32,331 nucleotides of DNA from an uncultured Saprospiraceae bacterium (GCA_937139495.1 CAKZQC010000033.1:1-32331), one strand, 5' to 3'; positions 8,184 through 17,167 are shown, counted from the first letter of the stretch. Numbers and translations: made by a program. The notes: generated by a model from the letters alone, not told the origin.

Positions 8184-9404
8184 ATGAAAAATAACCAGCT
8201 TATATATTTGGATAACAGTGCTACTACTCCTTGCGACCCTAGAGTCGTAGAGGCAATGGTACCTTATTTCTCGCAACACTTCGGTAATGCAGCTAGCCGC
8301 AATCACTCTTTTGGGTGGGCAGCAGAAGGAGCTGTAGATAAAGCTCGTAAGCAAATAGCGGACTTGATTGGGGCAGATCCTCGTGAAATCATTTTCACTT
8401 CGGGTGCTACGGAAGCAGATAACTTAGCCATCAAGGGCGTAGCTGAAATGTACAAGCGCAAAGGCAATCATATCATTACGGCAGAAACCGAACACAAAGC
8501 GGTATTGGATACTTGCAAAGCACTCGAAAAAGAAGGCTATGAAGTAACGTACCTCAAAGTGAGCCGTCAAGGATTGGTTGATTTGGCAGAATTGGAAGCA
8601 GCTATCAAGCCTACTACTATTTTGGTGTCGCTTATGTTTGCCAATAACGAAATTGGTGTCGTACAACCGATGAAAGCAATTAGTGATATTTGTGTCAAAC
8701 ACGAAGTTCTTTTCATGAGTGATGCTACACAAGCGGTAGGCAAATTGCCTATCAATGTCCGTGAATTAGGCATACACTTAATGGCGTTCTCTGCACACAA
8801 AATGTATGGCCCTAAAGGTGTTGGTGTTTTATATGTATCGCGCAAATCTCCTCGTGTCAAAGTAACGGCACAAATGGACGGTGGCGGACACGAGCGTGGT
8901 ATGCGTTCGGGTACTCTCAATGTACCAGGTATTGTTGGGTTTGGCAAAGCTGCTGAACTGTGTCAGCAAGAAATGGAAGCGGAAGCAACCCGATTGAGCA
9001 AACTAAGAGACAAACTCGAAACGGAATTGATGAAAGTGGAGGAAGTGGTCTTCAATGGTCACCCCGAATTCAGAATGCCACACTTAACCAATTTATCGTT
9101 CAAACACGTAGAAGGCGAAGGCTTAATGATGACGTTCAATGAAAACATTGCTCTTTCGTCTGGTTCAGCTTGTACTTCTGCTTCGCTCGAACCTTCTTAT
9201 GTACTCAAAGCATTAGGCTTGGGTGATGATTTGGCTCACTCTTCTTTGAGAATGTCCTTGGGACGATTCACAACAGAAGAAGAGGTTGATTTTGCTATCA
9301 AGGCAATTCGTGATGGTGTTAATCACATGCGTTCGCTCTCTCCTATCTGGGAAATGTACCAAGAAGGCATTGACTTAGATGCGGTAGAATGGTCAGAGCA
9401 CTAG
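8184..9404 (+). CDS. iscS: Cysteine desulfurase IscS
   Basis: This 406-residue PLP enzyme removes sulfur from L-cysteine to give alanine and an enzyme persulfide for iron-sulfur cluster assembly. The PLP lysine is K206 in SAHKMYGPKG. H104 lies in the ETEHKAVLD stretch. The persulfide cysteine is C330 in the mobile loop LSSGSACTSAS, at almost the same number as in E. coli IscS. The long loop marks the IscS/NifS class rather than SufS. I chose ATG at 8184, because a TTG codon at 8181 would only add one residue. It leads an operon with iscU (39-base gap) and an A-type carrier. The first half of the operon leader carries the palindrome noted at 8090-8104. Confidence 0.96.
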   Translation: MKNNQLIYLDNSATTPCDPRVVEAMVPYFSQHFGNAASRNHSFGWAAEGAVDKARKQIADLIGADPREIIFTSGATEADNLAIKGVAEMYKRKGNHIITAETEHKAVLDTCKALEKEGYEVTYLKVSRQGLVDLAELEAAIKPTTILVSLMFANNEIGVVQPMKAISDICVKHEVLFMSDATQAVGKLPINVRELGIHLMAFSAHKMYGPKGVGVLYVSRKSPRVKVTAQMDGGGHERGMRSGTLNVPGIVGFGKAAELCQQEMEAEATRLSKLRDKLETELMKVEEVVFNGHPEFRMPHLTNLSFKHVEGEGLMMTFNENIALSSGSACTSASLEPSYVLKALGLGDDLAHSSLRMSLGRFTTEEEVDFAIKAIRDGVNHMRSLSPIWEMYQEGIDLDAVEWSEH

Positions 9405-9443
9405 ACTTTCATATTTTAATAAAAAAACAAAACTATATATATC

Positions 9444-9830
9444 ATGGCTTATTCAGATAAATTATTGGATCATTTCAAGCATCCAAAAAACGTAGGAACA
9501 CTCGACAAAGCAAAAAAGAATGTCGGTACAGGACTCGTAGGAGCGCCTGAGTGTGGTGATGTTATGCGTCTGCAAATAGAAATTGATGAGGAATCTGGTA
9601 TCATCAAAGATGCTAAATTCAAAACTTTTGGTTGTGGTTCTGCGATTGCTTCTTCTTCTTTGGCTACAGAATGGCTCAAAGGAAAGACCATCAACGAAGC
9701 CGCTAGTATCGACAATATGGATATTGTAGAAGAACTAGAATTGCCTCCTGTTAAGATTCACTGTTCTGTATTGGCGGAAGATGCCATCAAATCGGCAATC
9801 AAAGATTATCAAGAAAAAAACGCTAAATAA
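9444..9830 (+). CDS. iscU: Iron-sulfur cluster scaffold IscU
   Basis: This 128-residue scaffold holds the nascent 2Fe-2S cluster. All ligand residues of the family are present: C37 and D39 (PECGDV), C64 (FGCGSA), and H106 with C107 (KIHCSVL). The motif LPPVK at 100-104 is the recognition site for the HscA chaperone in characterised systems. No hscA or hscB is seen in this window, so these must lie elsewhere or be replaced. The gene sits between iscS and the A-type carrier gene, in the usual order. The start at 9444 gives the canonical N-terminus ending near the first conserved helix. Confidence 0.96.
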   Translation: MAYSDKLLDHFKHPKNVGTLDKAKKNVGTGLVGAPECGDVMRLQIEIDEESGIIKDAKFKTFGCGSAIASSSLATEWLKGKTINEAASIDNMDIVEELELPPVKIHCSVLAEDAIKSAIKDYQEKNAK

Positions 9831-9845
9831 AAAAGCTCTATAATT

Positions 9846-10172
9846 ATGATATTCGTATCAGATAATGCAAAAAACCAGATTGACGAAGTCAAGATAAAGA
9901 ACAAGCTCGATGAGTCGTACTTTGTACGAGTATCGGTCACAAGTGGTGGCTGTTCGGGGTTGAGCTACAATATGGACTTCGACAATGAGTCGCAACCAGA
10001 GGATCAAGTATTTGAAGACAATGGCGTCAAAATAGTCACCGACCTAAAAAGCTTCTTGTACTTATTCGATTCTACACTCGAATTTTCGGGCGGTTTAGAT
10101 GGCAATGGCTTTCAGTTTACCAATCCTAACGCTTCTAGAACTTGTGGCTGTGGAGAAAGTTTTGCGGTATAA
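9846..10172 (+). CDS. iscA: A-type iron-sulfur carrier (IscA/ErpA family)
   Basis: This 108-residue protein belongs to the IscA/SufA/ErpA carrier family, which receives clusters from the scaffold and passes them to target enzymes. The three cluster cysteines are C36 (GGCSGLSY) and C100 with C102 (TCGCGESF). The last two lie near the C-terminus, as usual. It follows iscU by 15 bases and completes the operon; an intrinsic terminator comes about 30 bases later. Whether it is functionally IscA, SufA or ErpA cannot be decided from sequence, so the symbol rests on operon context. Confidence 0.92.
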   Translation: MIFVSDNAKNQIDEVKIKNKLDESYFVRVSVTSGGCSGLSYNMDFDNESQPEDQVFEDNGVKIVTDLKSFLYLFDSTLEFSGGLDGNGFQFTNPNASRTCGCGESFAV

Positions 10173-10201
10173 ATAAGGTTGATTTATAGCAAAAAATAAC
10201 T

Positions 10202-10241
10202 AAGGTAGTTGTTTCGGTTTCGAAGCAACTACCTTTTTTTT
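10202..10241 (+). terminator. Intrinsic terminator of the isc operon
   Basis: A 15-bp stem (10202-10216 with 10221-10235, one G-U pair in RNA) with a 4-base loop is followed by T at 10234-10241. It lies 30 bases beyond the iscA stop codon. Confidence 0.9.
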
Positions 10242-10386
10242 GTGGCAATCAATATCTTCTTTGTTCTAGGGTAGCCTTTCGGCTAATTCCTTGTCAACTA
10301 AACAAATGAAGCCTCCTTCTGTTTGATGAATATACGTAACTTTTCCACTTTTTGACAACAACTATTCCTCACCAGAAAATATAATT

Positions 10387-10671
10387 ATGAAAGCCATTTG
10401 GAATAATCAAGTAATCGCCCACAGCAACCAAACTAGAGAAGTAGAAGGCAATCAATACTTCCCTGCCGATAGTATCCAGTCCGATTTTTTTGAGGAATCG
10501 ACTACGCACAGTACTTGCCCCTGGAAAGGAAAAGCCTCCTATTACACCTTGAGTGTAGATGGCAAAAAAAATAAAGATGCTGCTTGGTATTACCCCAGTA
10601 CCAAAGATGCCGCCAAAGAAATTGAAGGTTATGTAGCTTTTTGGAAAGGTGTAGAAGTACTAGAAGATTAG
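10387..10671 (+). CDS. DUF427 domain protein
   Basis: This 94-residue protein matches the DUF427 family along its full length. Family signatures are VEGNQYFPADS, THSTCPWKGKASYYTL and KDAAWYYPSTKDAAKEIEGYVAFWKGVEV. The conserved CPWKG motif carries its only cysteine. The biochemical function of DUF427 is not established. It precedes egtB by 59 bases and may be in the same transcript, so a link to ergothioneine metabolism or redox stress is possible but only inferred. No signal peptide is present. Confidence 0.88.
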   Translation: MKAIWNNQVIAHSNQTREVEGNQYFPADSIQSDFFEESTTHSTCPWKGKASYYTLSVDGKKNKDAAWYYPSTKDAAKEIEGYVAFWKGVEVLED

Positions 10672-10730
10672 AAGATTGTCTTTTTAGCTCCTTCCATTTT
10701 TCTTTACGCTCACAAACTTTCTACCTGAAC

Positions 10731-11894
10731 ATGAATGCTACTTTTTTGACCAAATACAATAGGCTACGAGCCCATTCCGAAACCATTTGCCAACCCTTGG
10801 CATTGGAAGATTATTCGGTGCAGCCTGCTAGCTTTGTTTCGCCCCCCAAATGGCATTTGGCTCACACGACCTGGTTTTGGGAAGAATTTGTATTGTCTGT
10901 TTATCTCCAAGATTATGAGGTATATCATGCCGAATTTTCTTTCTTATTCAATAGCTACTACAATGCCGTAGGCAATCGGGTGCAACAAGCCAATAGAGGT
11001 GTCATGACTCGCCCAACAGTAGCCGAAGTATATGCCTACCGCAAGCACGTTGATAAATATATGCAGCAGTTTTTTCGGCAAGGTGTGCCTACGGAAGCCA
11101 TCACGACGATACAAACAGGATTGCAACACGAAGAGCAGCACCAAGAACTATTGATTTACGACATCAAATATATTTTTGGTCATCAAGTCCTCTCGCCTAC
11201 TTATGGCGAAACGTTCCAAGTAGCTCCAATTGATTCGCCCAATACTTATATCTCAGTTCCAGCAGGTATTTATAAAATAGGCTATGACAAAAAGAATAGC
11301 CCTTATGATTTTTGCTTTGATAACGAACTTGGTCGCCACAAGGTCTATTTAGAGGATTATCAGATTGCCAAAAATTTAGTTAGCAATCGTGAATATTTAG
11401 AATTTGTGCAAGCTGGAGGCTATCAAGACTTCAATCTTTGGCTCGATGAAGGCTGGCACTGGGTACAACAAAATAAAATCATCGCTCCACTTTATTGGAA
11501 AAAAGACAGCAACGAGTGGTCAGAGTTTGATTTGCATGGCACACTACCACTTGTCTTGGATACACCTGTTCGTCATGTCAGCTTCTACGAAGCCATGGCT
11601 TACGCCCAATGGCGAGGACAACGACTGGCAACAGAAGCAGAATGGGAAATAGCCGCTCCTAAGCTAAACCGAGGTAGTCTGTGGGAATGGACAAACAGTG
11701 CCTATTTACCTTATCCCAATTTTCAGAAAGCCGCAGGGGCTTTGGGCGAATACAATGGTAAATTCATGGTTAACCAAATGGTACTTCGTGGCTCTTCTGT
11801 AGCTACGCCCAAAGGACACAGCCGCATTAGCTACCGCAATTTTTTTCATGCTGCACAACGATGGCAATACAATGGTATTCGCTTAGCGAAATAA
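10731..11894 (+). CDS. egtB: Ergothioneine biosynthesis protein EgtB (sulfoxide synthase)
   Basis: This 387-residue enzyme belongs to the EgtB family, non-heme iron enzymes that join hercynine to a thiol donor with O2. The N-terminal DinB-like domain carries the iron ligands: H45 (WHLAHTTWFW) and H133 with H137 (QHEEQHQEL). The C-terminal half is the FGE-sulfatase fold, with LATEAEWE and a family-typical end (VLRGSS, RISYRNFF, GIRLAK). I start at ATG 10731; a TTG 90 bases upstream would overlap the DUF427 gene and add a non-conserved tail. EgtA and EgtC are absent here, so the donor may be free cysteine rather than gamma-glutamylcysteine (inference). egtD follows after 33 bases. Confidence 0.92.
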   Translation: MNATFLTKYNRLRAHSETICQPLALEDYSVQPASFVSPPKWHLAHTTWFWEEFVLSVYLQDYEVYHAEFSFLFNSYYNAVGNRVQQANRGVMTRPTVAEVYAYRKHVDKYMQQFFRQGVPTEAITTIQTGLQHEEQHQELLIYDIKYIFGHQVLSPTYGETFQVAPIDSPNTYISVPAGIYKIGYDKKNSPYDFCFDNELGRHKVYLEDYQIAKNLVSNREYLEFVQAGGYQDFNLWLDEGWHWVQQNKIIAPLYWKKDSNEWSEFDLHGTLPLVLDTPVRHVSFYEAMAYAQWRGQRLATEAEWEIAAPKLNRGSLWEWTNSAYLPYPNFQKAAGALGEYNGKFMVNQMVLRGSSVATPKGHSRISYRNFFHAAQRWQYNGIRLAK

Positions 11895-11927
11895 TGAAGT
11901 TGTTTAAAAACAAAACACAGATAGATA

Positions 11928-12866
11928 ATGAACCAGTTTAGACAAGATGTAATCGACGGGTTATCCCAACCCAACAAGACACTTCCTTCTAAGTATTTTT
12001 ATGACAAAAAAGGCGATGAGTTGTTTATACAAATTATGTCGATGCCTGAATATTATCTGACCAAAGCAGAAATGGATATTTTTGCGAATCAGACCGCAGC
12101 ACTTACGGCATTGTTACAGATTGACAAAAGTCAACCCCTCGAAATTATTGAGTTGGGAGCAGGCGATGGTACCAAAACAGCAAAACTGTTAGCTTACTTA
12201 TTGGAGCAACAATATGACTTCAAGTACTATCCTGTTGACATTTCGAGCAATGCCTTGGAGATATTGACCAAGCATTACCAAAATATACTTCCCGACTTAA
12301 AAATGGAATGTATGTGTGGCGATTACATCGCCCAAGTCAACGAATTGAGCCATAGCAATAACCCTAAAGTAGTTCTCTTTTTGGGTTCTAATATTGGCAA
12401 CTTGACCGATGAGCAAGCCACCTCCTTTTTGAATGAACTGAGCAAACAGCTCAATGCTGGTGACCGTATTGTATTGGGTGTTGATCTCATCAAAAGTAGA
12501 GACATTGTATTGCCTGCTTATAATGATGCCCAAGGAATTACGAAGGCGTTCAATATGAACTTATTGGATCGTATCAATCAAGAATTGGGAGCTGATTTTG
12601 ATAGCAATGCTTTTGATCATTGTCCTGAATATGAAGCGCAAGAAGGGATTGCGAGAAGCTATCTCAAAAGCCTACAAGACCAAGCAGTAAAAATTGGAGA
12701 ACTAACCGTAAAATTCGCCGCTGGCGAAAAAATACAAACAGAGTGCTCTAGAAAATATAATGATACTGTCTTACAATCTATTTTGGATGACACTACTATT
12801 GTATTGGAAAATAAAATACTAGATAATAGACAGCTTTTTGCGGATTATATCTTGAAAAAACAATGA
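11928..12866 (+). CDS. egtD: Histidine N-alpha-methyltransferase EgtD
   Basis: This 312-residue SAM-dependent enzyme trimethylates L-histidine to hercynine, the substrate of EgtB. The N-terminal stretch YFYDKKGDELFIQIMSMPEYY is the hallmark of the family. The SAM-binding glycine motif is at E75-L-G-A-G-D80, and VLFLGSNIGN follows further on. The length agrees with characterised EgtD (about 320). Its stop codon overlaps the start of the racemase-like gene by four bases (ATGA), which points to translational coupling. Together with egtB it gives the core two-step pathway; the EgtE-like C-S lyase is not seen nearby. Confidence 0.93.
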   Translation: MNQFRQDVIDGLSQPNKTLPSKYFYDKKGDELFIQIMSMPEYYLTKAEMDIFANQTAALTALLQIDKSQPLEIIELGAGDGTKTAKLLAYLLEQQYDFKYYPVDISSNALEILTKHYQNILPDLKMECMCGDYIAQVNELSHSNNPKVVLFLGSNIGNLTDEQATSFLNELSKQLNAGDRIVLGVDLIKSRDIVLPAYNDAQGITKAFNMNLLDRINQELGADFDSNAFDHCPEYEAQEGIARSYLKSLQDQAVKIGELTVKFAAGEKIQTECSRKYNDTVLQSILDDTTIVLENKILDNRQLFADYILKKQ

Positions 12867-13534
12867 ACAAACTAGGATTTTTGGGGCTGGGCAGCTATTC
12901 TACCTTGTATTATATACAGCAGCTCAACGAACAATACCAATCTCAGAAAGGAGGCTACAGTACCTGTCCTTTTCTGATGCTCAACGCTGATTTTGATACA
13001 ATCAATCCACACTTACCTGACCAGTTTGAGCGGTTGCAACAGGCGTTACTCCCCTACTTACAAGTGTTTGAACAGTCCAATATAAAGCAACTATTAGTGC
13101 CTAATATTACGCTGCATCAAGTATTGGATCAGTTGTGGCGAACACAAAAATACAGTTTTGAGCTACTGCACCCATTAGCCTTAGCAGCTCAAGCATTGCG
13201 TAAGCAAAACACTAAAACAGTGATCGTCTTGGCAACTGCCTATACGATGCAGTCGGACTATATTAGCAACTTTTTGCACGCTTATGGTGTGGAGTTACTC
13301 ACGCCTACGGCTAGTCAAATAGAGCAAGCAGACCAGTTGCGAACCACCATCTACGAACAAGGCATTAGCACTAAAGTGCAAGAAGACTGGCAACTGTTGT
13401 TAGCAACTGTTGCCGACAATGTGGGCATTTTGTTGGCTTGCACGGAGTTGTGCATGCTGACCACTACCAGAGTCCATGTTTATAATTTGGCACAATTGCA
13501 GCTAGCAGCAGCATTGGATTCCTTATCCATATAG
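12863..13534 (+). CDS. Asp/Glu racemase superfamily protein, one catalytic Cys missing
   Basis: This 223-residue protein starts with LGFLGLGSYSTLYYIQQL and has LMLNADFDTINPH, both typical of the aspartate/glutamate racemase fold. Two cysteines normally act as acid and base. The second is kept in the ACTELC segment near residue 193, but the first, usually in a (P)CNTAH motif, falls where this protein reads VPNITLH, so it lacks that cysteine. It is therefore probably not a two-base racemase. It overlaps egtD by four bases and ends eight bases before the opposing gldG, so it is the last gene of the ergothioneine operon. Its substrate is unknown. A role in handling a sulfur-containing amino acid intermediate is speculation. 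Confidence 0.72.
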   Translation: MNKLGFLGLGSYSTLYYIQQLNEQYQSQKGGYSTCPFLMLNADFDTINPHLPDQFERLQQALLPYLQVFEQSNIKQLLVPNITLHQVLDQLWRTQKYSFELLHPLALAAQALRKQNTKTVIVLATAYTMQSDYISNFLHAYGVELLTPTASQIEQADQLRTTIYEQGISTKVQEDWQLLLATVADNVGILLACTELCMLTTTRVHVYNLAQLQLAAALDSLSI

Positions 13535-13542
13535 CTTTGCAC

Positions 13543-15285
13543 CTAGCTCCCAAAACGCTTGCGTCTCCAAGCCGTATAGCCAAACCCAAACAATCCTAAC
13601 ACCAACAAAGGCAACACCATATTGATAATTTGCCATTTGGTTTCTTCTTGGAAGGCACGCTCTTGGTCGAGCGGACGCAATTTTACTTCTTTGTTTCTCG
13701 CGGCTATGATACCACGATTGTCCAGCATATATTCGATGCAATTCATCAAAAAATCCTTATTGCCGTAAGTGTAGCGTTCAAATTGATTCATGCCGAGCGG
13801 TAGCGGTTTGCCTGAACCACGCTCTACGCCATTTTTGGCAATATCCCCATCAGAGATGACAATCATTTTAGTTGCTCTACTTTCTTCTAAAAACGGCTGC
13901 CCCATTTGTTGCAAAGAGGCTTGCATCTCAGGCGTTACTCTACCTTTGAAATACGAAGGAAATTCGCCTTCGAGTAGTACCGCTATATTTTGGTTTTCTT
14001 TCGTGAACGCATCTTGCCCTACTCCTGCGTCAATAATACCTGTACTCACTTGTACGGGCGGATATTGCACTTTGCTATATTTGGAACTACGCAGAAGTGG
14101 TGTTTTTTTGATATTGGCATCGGTACGCAAGGTATCAATACTGCTCGGATAGCGTGTATCTACAAAATCGAGATTGCGTACAATAGGGTGTTGTATGGTA
14201 TTGGCACCTGTTTCTTGTGCCTCTAACGGTGTATGATAAGGATATACTTTAGGGTGGTAGAACCACTTGCGCAATTCTATTTGCGGCTGCCCGCCATTGT
14301 TACCGACTACAAACGGGATAGAACTCGACTCCCAATCCAATACTAAATTGGGATTGATACGAACACCATAATTGAAGAGGATGTTTTGTAGATCCAAGGG
14401 GCGTTCTTGTGGAGCAAACTGCCCCGTAGCCCCCATACTGTCCGACTCCATATTGAGTGCGTCAACCATCCAGATAATCTTACCGCCATTCATTACATAT
14501 TGATCCAACAAAAACAATTGCTTGTCGCCAAAAGGTCCTAATGGCTTGGGTATCAACACTACATTGATATGCGTATCTATTTTGGTCACTTGACGCAAAT
14601 CTAGTCGAGCAATATCGTAATATTCAAACATAGCCGCTTCCAGCGATTCTGTATAAGGGCGTTGCAACTCGCCATGTCCTGTCAGTAACACGACTCTAGG
14701 ACGGCTTTTTTGTTGAAGTTTTTGTATCGCATTCGCAAACTTATATTCCAACATATTGATAGATGGATTGATATTCTCTAATTGTGTAAAATCGAGATTA
14801 TATCCATTGGTTCCCTCTAGCAAATTGACGACTCGCTGGCTCTGCTTGTACCGAAAAATAACGTACGGAAAAACTAAACGTGCTTCTTTGCCTCCCTTGC
14901 TAGTGGTAGTCAAATTGATGGGGACAATTTTATCTTTTTGGAGTAGTTCCATTTTAGCTTGTACTTCTTCGTTGGTACCTTCTAGTGGATATTTCACACT
15001 ATAAGCTATTTGGTTGGTTCTACCTCTGAAATCGTTGAGCAAATCAATAACCGCTCCTTCCAATCGTTTGAAAGAAGGCGGCAGTTCACCTGACAAATAA
15101 ATATCGACCGTGACCAATTCGTCTAGATCATCAATCAATTCATAGGTCGCTTCGTTGAGCGTAAACCGTTTATCTTCTGTTAGGTCAATCGCTCCATAAA
15201 AGTATCGAGCAACAATATTGATAAAGATTAGAATACCAATCAATAAAACTAGTTGGAATAAGGACTGTAAGAATCGTGTTCTCAT
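13543..15285 (-). CDS. gldG: Gliding-associated ABC transporter component GldG
   Basis: This 580-residue protein matches GldG, the substrate-binding-like membrane component of the GldAFG transporter needed for gliding in Bacteroidota. An N-terminal transmembrane segment (about residues 8-27) is followed by the family stretch IDLTEDKRFTLNEAT. A large extracytoplasmic ABC-type domain comes next, then a C-terminal transmembrane helix (about 555-573) with a basic tail. I start at ATG 15285 (MRTRFLQ); a TTG at 15342 would add 19 non-conserved residues. It lies 60 bases downstream of gldF on the minus strand. The ATPase gldA is not in the window. The gene converges on the ergothioneine operon with an 8-base gap. 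Confidence 0.92.
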   Translation of the reverse strand: MRTRFLQSLFQLVLLIGILIFINIVARYFYGAIDLTEDKRFTLNEATYELIDDLDELVTVDIYLSGELPPSFKRLEGAVIDLLNDFRGRTNQIAYSVKYPLEGTNEEVQAKMELLQKDKIVPINLTTTSKGGKEARLVFPYVIFRYKQSQRVVNLLEGTNGYNLDFTQLENINPSINMLEYKFANAIQKLQQKSRPRVVLLTGHGELQRPYTESLEAAMFEYYDIARLDLRQVTKIDTHINVVLIPKPLGPFGDKQLFLLDQYVMNGGKIIWMVDALNMESDSMGATGQFAPQERPLDLQNILFNYGVRINPNLVLDWESSSIPFVVGNNGGQPQIELRKWFYHPKVYPYHTPLEAQETGANTIQHPIVRNLDFVDTRYPSSIDTLRTDANIKKTPLLRSSKYSKVQYPPVQVSTGIIDAGVGQDAFTKENQNIAVLLEGEFPSYFKGRVTPEMQASLQQMGQPFLEESRATKMIVISDGDIAKNGVERGSGKPLPLGMNQFERYTYGNKDFLMNCIEYMLDNRGIIAARNKEVKLRPLDQERAFQEETKWQIINMVLPLLVLGLFGFGYTAWRRKRFGS

Positions 15286-15345
15286 TTTTTTGTTTGTAGT
15301 AGCGTGGATATGATTACAAATAATAGGCGTGCATCTTGGCAATGA

Positions 15346-16077
15346 TTACCATTTCCTTTTTTCTAATGCAAATTTGGTCAAGGACAAAAAGGCGGTGATC
15401 ATACTCACAAAATAGACAACATCTCGACTATCTATCAAGCCTCTACTAATCGAAGCATAGTGATAATTGATACCAAAGGACTCAATAAGCGAATCAAAAT
15501 TGCCATAAAACACAGGTAAACGACTCAAACTTGCAAACGCATCATAGCAAAACCCACATAAAAATAATGCCGTAATAAAAGCAATAATTTGATTACTCGT
15601 CATAGACGAACAAAACATACCAATAGCGACAAATACAGCTCCCAAGGAAAATAAGCCCAAATAAGCTCCCCAAGTAGAACCCAAATCTAGATTGCCCTTG
15701 GGCATACCCAATTGATAGACCGAATAGAAATAGACCAAGGTCGGCAAAATGGATAATGTCACTAAAAATACGGCTGCTAAATATTTGCCTAATATAATTT
15801 CCCAATCGTTGATAGGTCGAGTCGCCAGCAGCTCTATTGTTCCTGTTTGTATCTCTTCGGCAAACGTGCGCATCGTGATAGCAGGTATCAAAAACAGAAA
15901 GATATAAGGTGCCATTCTGAAGAAGGAATCCAAGGTAGAAAATCCATAATTGATGACGCTATAATCGGGAAATATCCACATAAATAAAGAGGTGGCTATC
16001 AAAAATACACCTATAGCGATGTACCCAATCAAGGAACTAAGAAAAATATTAACTTCTTTTTTGAATATACTGAGCAT
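15346..16077 (-). CDS. gldF: Gliding motility ABC transporter permease GldF
   Basis: This 243-residue integral membrane protein belongs to the ABC-2 permease family and matches GldF. It starts MLSIFKKEVNIFLSSLIGYI and has about six hydrophobic segments. The cytoplasmic coupling region reads RTFAEEIQTGTIELLATRPI. With GldG and an ATPase encoded elsewhere it would form the gliding-associated transporter, whose substrate remains unclear in the family. The 5' leader on the minus strand contains a cluster of short TCTAA repeats (16083-16110). Confidence 0.92.
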   Translation of the reverse strand: MLSIFKKEVNIFLSSLIGYIAIGVFLIATSLFMWIFPDYSVINYGFSTLDSFFRMAPYIFLFLIPAITMRTFAEEIQTGTIELLATRPINDWEIILGKYLAAVFLVTLSILPTLVYFYSVYQLGMPKGNLDLGSTWGAYLGLFSLGAVFVAIGMFCSSMTSNQIIAFITALFLCGFCYDAFASLSRLPVFYGNFDSLIESFGINYHYASISRGLIDSRDVVYFVSMITAFLSLTKFALEKRKW

Positions 16078-16082
16078 GATGA

Positions 16083-16117
16083 TTAGACGGTTAGATTTTA
16101 GACGTTAGACTACTAGA
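16083..16117. repeat. Cluster of short TTAGA repeats
   Basis: TTAGA occurs four times, at 16083, 16091, 16098 and 16105, with 7-8 base spacing, and a fifth, variant copy (CTAGA) begins at 16113. The cluster lies directly 5' of the gldF start on the minus strand. It could be a binding site array or simple low-complexity DNA. Confidence 0.4.
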
Positions 16118-16178
16118 TACCAACTGGTGGATTCTATGTAATGAAGGTACTTCAAAGCTGTAACGCTTAGAGAAGCTC

Positions 16179-16853
16179 TTACTTCTGAGGTGCTAATATA
16201 GGATTTCTATCATTATAAATTTTGATAGACTCAAATAATTTGTTTTCCAATTCTATGGGAGCCAAATCTGCGAGTGCTGCCACTAGCTTTTTGTCCTTGG
16301 CAATCATTGCCATCAAATTATCTGTGTTATAATCTTTTAGTTCGCCTGTCTCGAACGACATGAGCTTGCGAATAATTTTCTTTTCTTGGTTGACAATTGG
16401 TTTACTGCCCATTTTTTTGCCTGTATAAGGGTTGTAAACGTACATTTCGACGGTCTGTTCCTCAAAAACAGGATAGTACAAATAACAAACCGCCCCCAAA
16501 ATATAATAGCGTACAAAATAAACTTGGTCAACCTCTTTGTTGGGTTTGATTTTCATGTACGGCTTACCGTCAATACACAATCCCCAAATATTATCCATCG
16601 ACTTTATTTCTGATTCCTCCAATTGAGCCAACGATTTTTCGGACAAAAACAACAAATTGCCTTTACTATCCAATTGGTATTCAAAATTAGGAATCTTAAA
16701 CAATGGATAAGCAGGTTTGTTATCTTTCAGGTTTTGGTGCTTGGTATAAATACCATTTTCAAACTTAAATTTATTATTCATAACCGTTTGAGCCATCGTT
16801 GCACTTCCGTGCAATAAGCCAGTAAAAAGCAAAATTGTTAAAAGGTATTTCAT
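16179..16853 (-). CDS. Secreted protein of unknown function
   Basis: This 224-residue protein has a clear signal peptide (residues 1-22, ending TMAQ), so it should be exported to the periplasm or beyond. The mature part is rich in Lys, Tyr and Asn, with beta-type stretches in the middle (QVYFVRYYILGAVCYLYYP) and a helical C-terminal 60 residues. I recognise no domain, no lipobox and no C-terminal T9SS signal. It lies 101 bases upstream of gldF on the same strand. A promoter with the correct 19-base spacing lies about 45 bases upstream (16896-16925). A role in gliding is possible from position only. Confidence 0.8.
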   Translation of the reverse strand: MKYLLTILLFTGLLHGSATMAQTVMNNKFKFENGIYTKHQNLKDNKPAYPLFKIPNFEYQLDSKGNLLFLSEKSLAQLEESEIKSMDNIWGLCIDGKPYMKIKPNKEVDQVYFVRYYILGAVCYLYYPVFEEQTVEMYVYNPYTGKKMGSKPIVNQEKKIIRKLMSFETGELKDYNTDNLMAMIAKDKKLVAALADLAPIELENKLFESIKIYNDRNPILAPQK

Positions 16854-16895
16854 AATTTTTATAGGTATAGGTGTTGTTATCTAAATGGGCGTTAC

Positions 16896-16925
16896 CAAAG
16901 TAACTACTGTGTTTAACGTTGCCAA
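16896..16925 (-). promoter_or_regulatory. Promoter for the secreted-protein gene
   Basis: On the minus strand TTG (16923-16925), 19 bases, then TTACTTTG (16896-16903) matches the consensus TTG-N19-TAnnTTTG with one change in the -7. The predicted start near 16889 leaves a 5' leader of about 35 bases. Confidence 0.5.
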
Positions 16926-17130
16926 TCACAAAGTAGTTATATAGCTGCTACGATATTTAAGTAGCCGCTCAAAAGTATCCGCATTAAAAAAAGTCTATTT
17001 TGGACAAGTGCCACGTCAAAAATACTCGCCCTAGCCCGCTAGGACTACGCTTTTTTCCTTACTCTTCTCCAAACTAGCTCTTTTTTTATTATACGGTTTC
17101 TTTTGCTTGACTACTTAAGCTAAAGCTAAC

Positions 17131-17167
17131 AAAAAAGGAACAGCCACTTTAAGTTAGTAGCTATTCC
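17131..17167 (-). terminator. Intrinsic terminator of alaS
   Basis: Read on the minus strand, an 11-bp stem (17157-17167 with 17137-17147) pairs fully if G-U pairs are counted, with a 9-base loop, and is followed by six U (17136-17131). The pairing is complete only in the minus-strand RNA, which fits termination of alaS about 90 bases after its stop. Confidence 0.75.

Noticed and set aside
10641..10730. Upstream TTG start for EgtB
   Set aside because: It would overlap DUF427 and add 30 non-conserved residues; ATG 10731 gives a normal EgtB N-terminus.
15286..15342. Upstream TTG start for GldG
   Set aside because: The added residues precede a normal N-terminal membrane anchor and run almost to the gldF stop; ATG 15285 is better.
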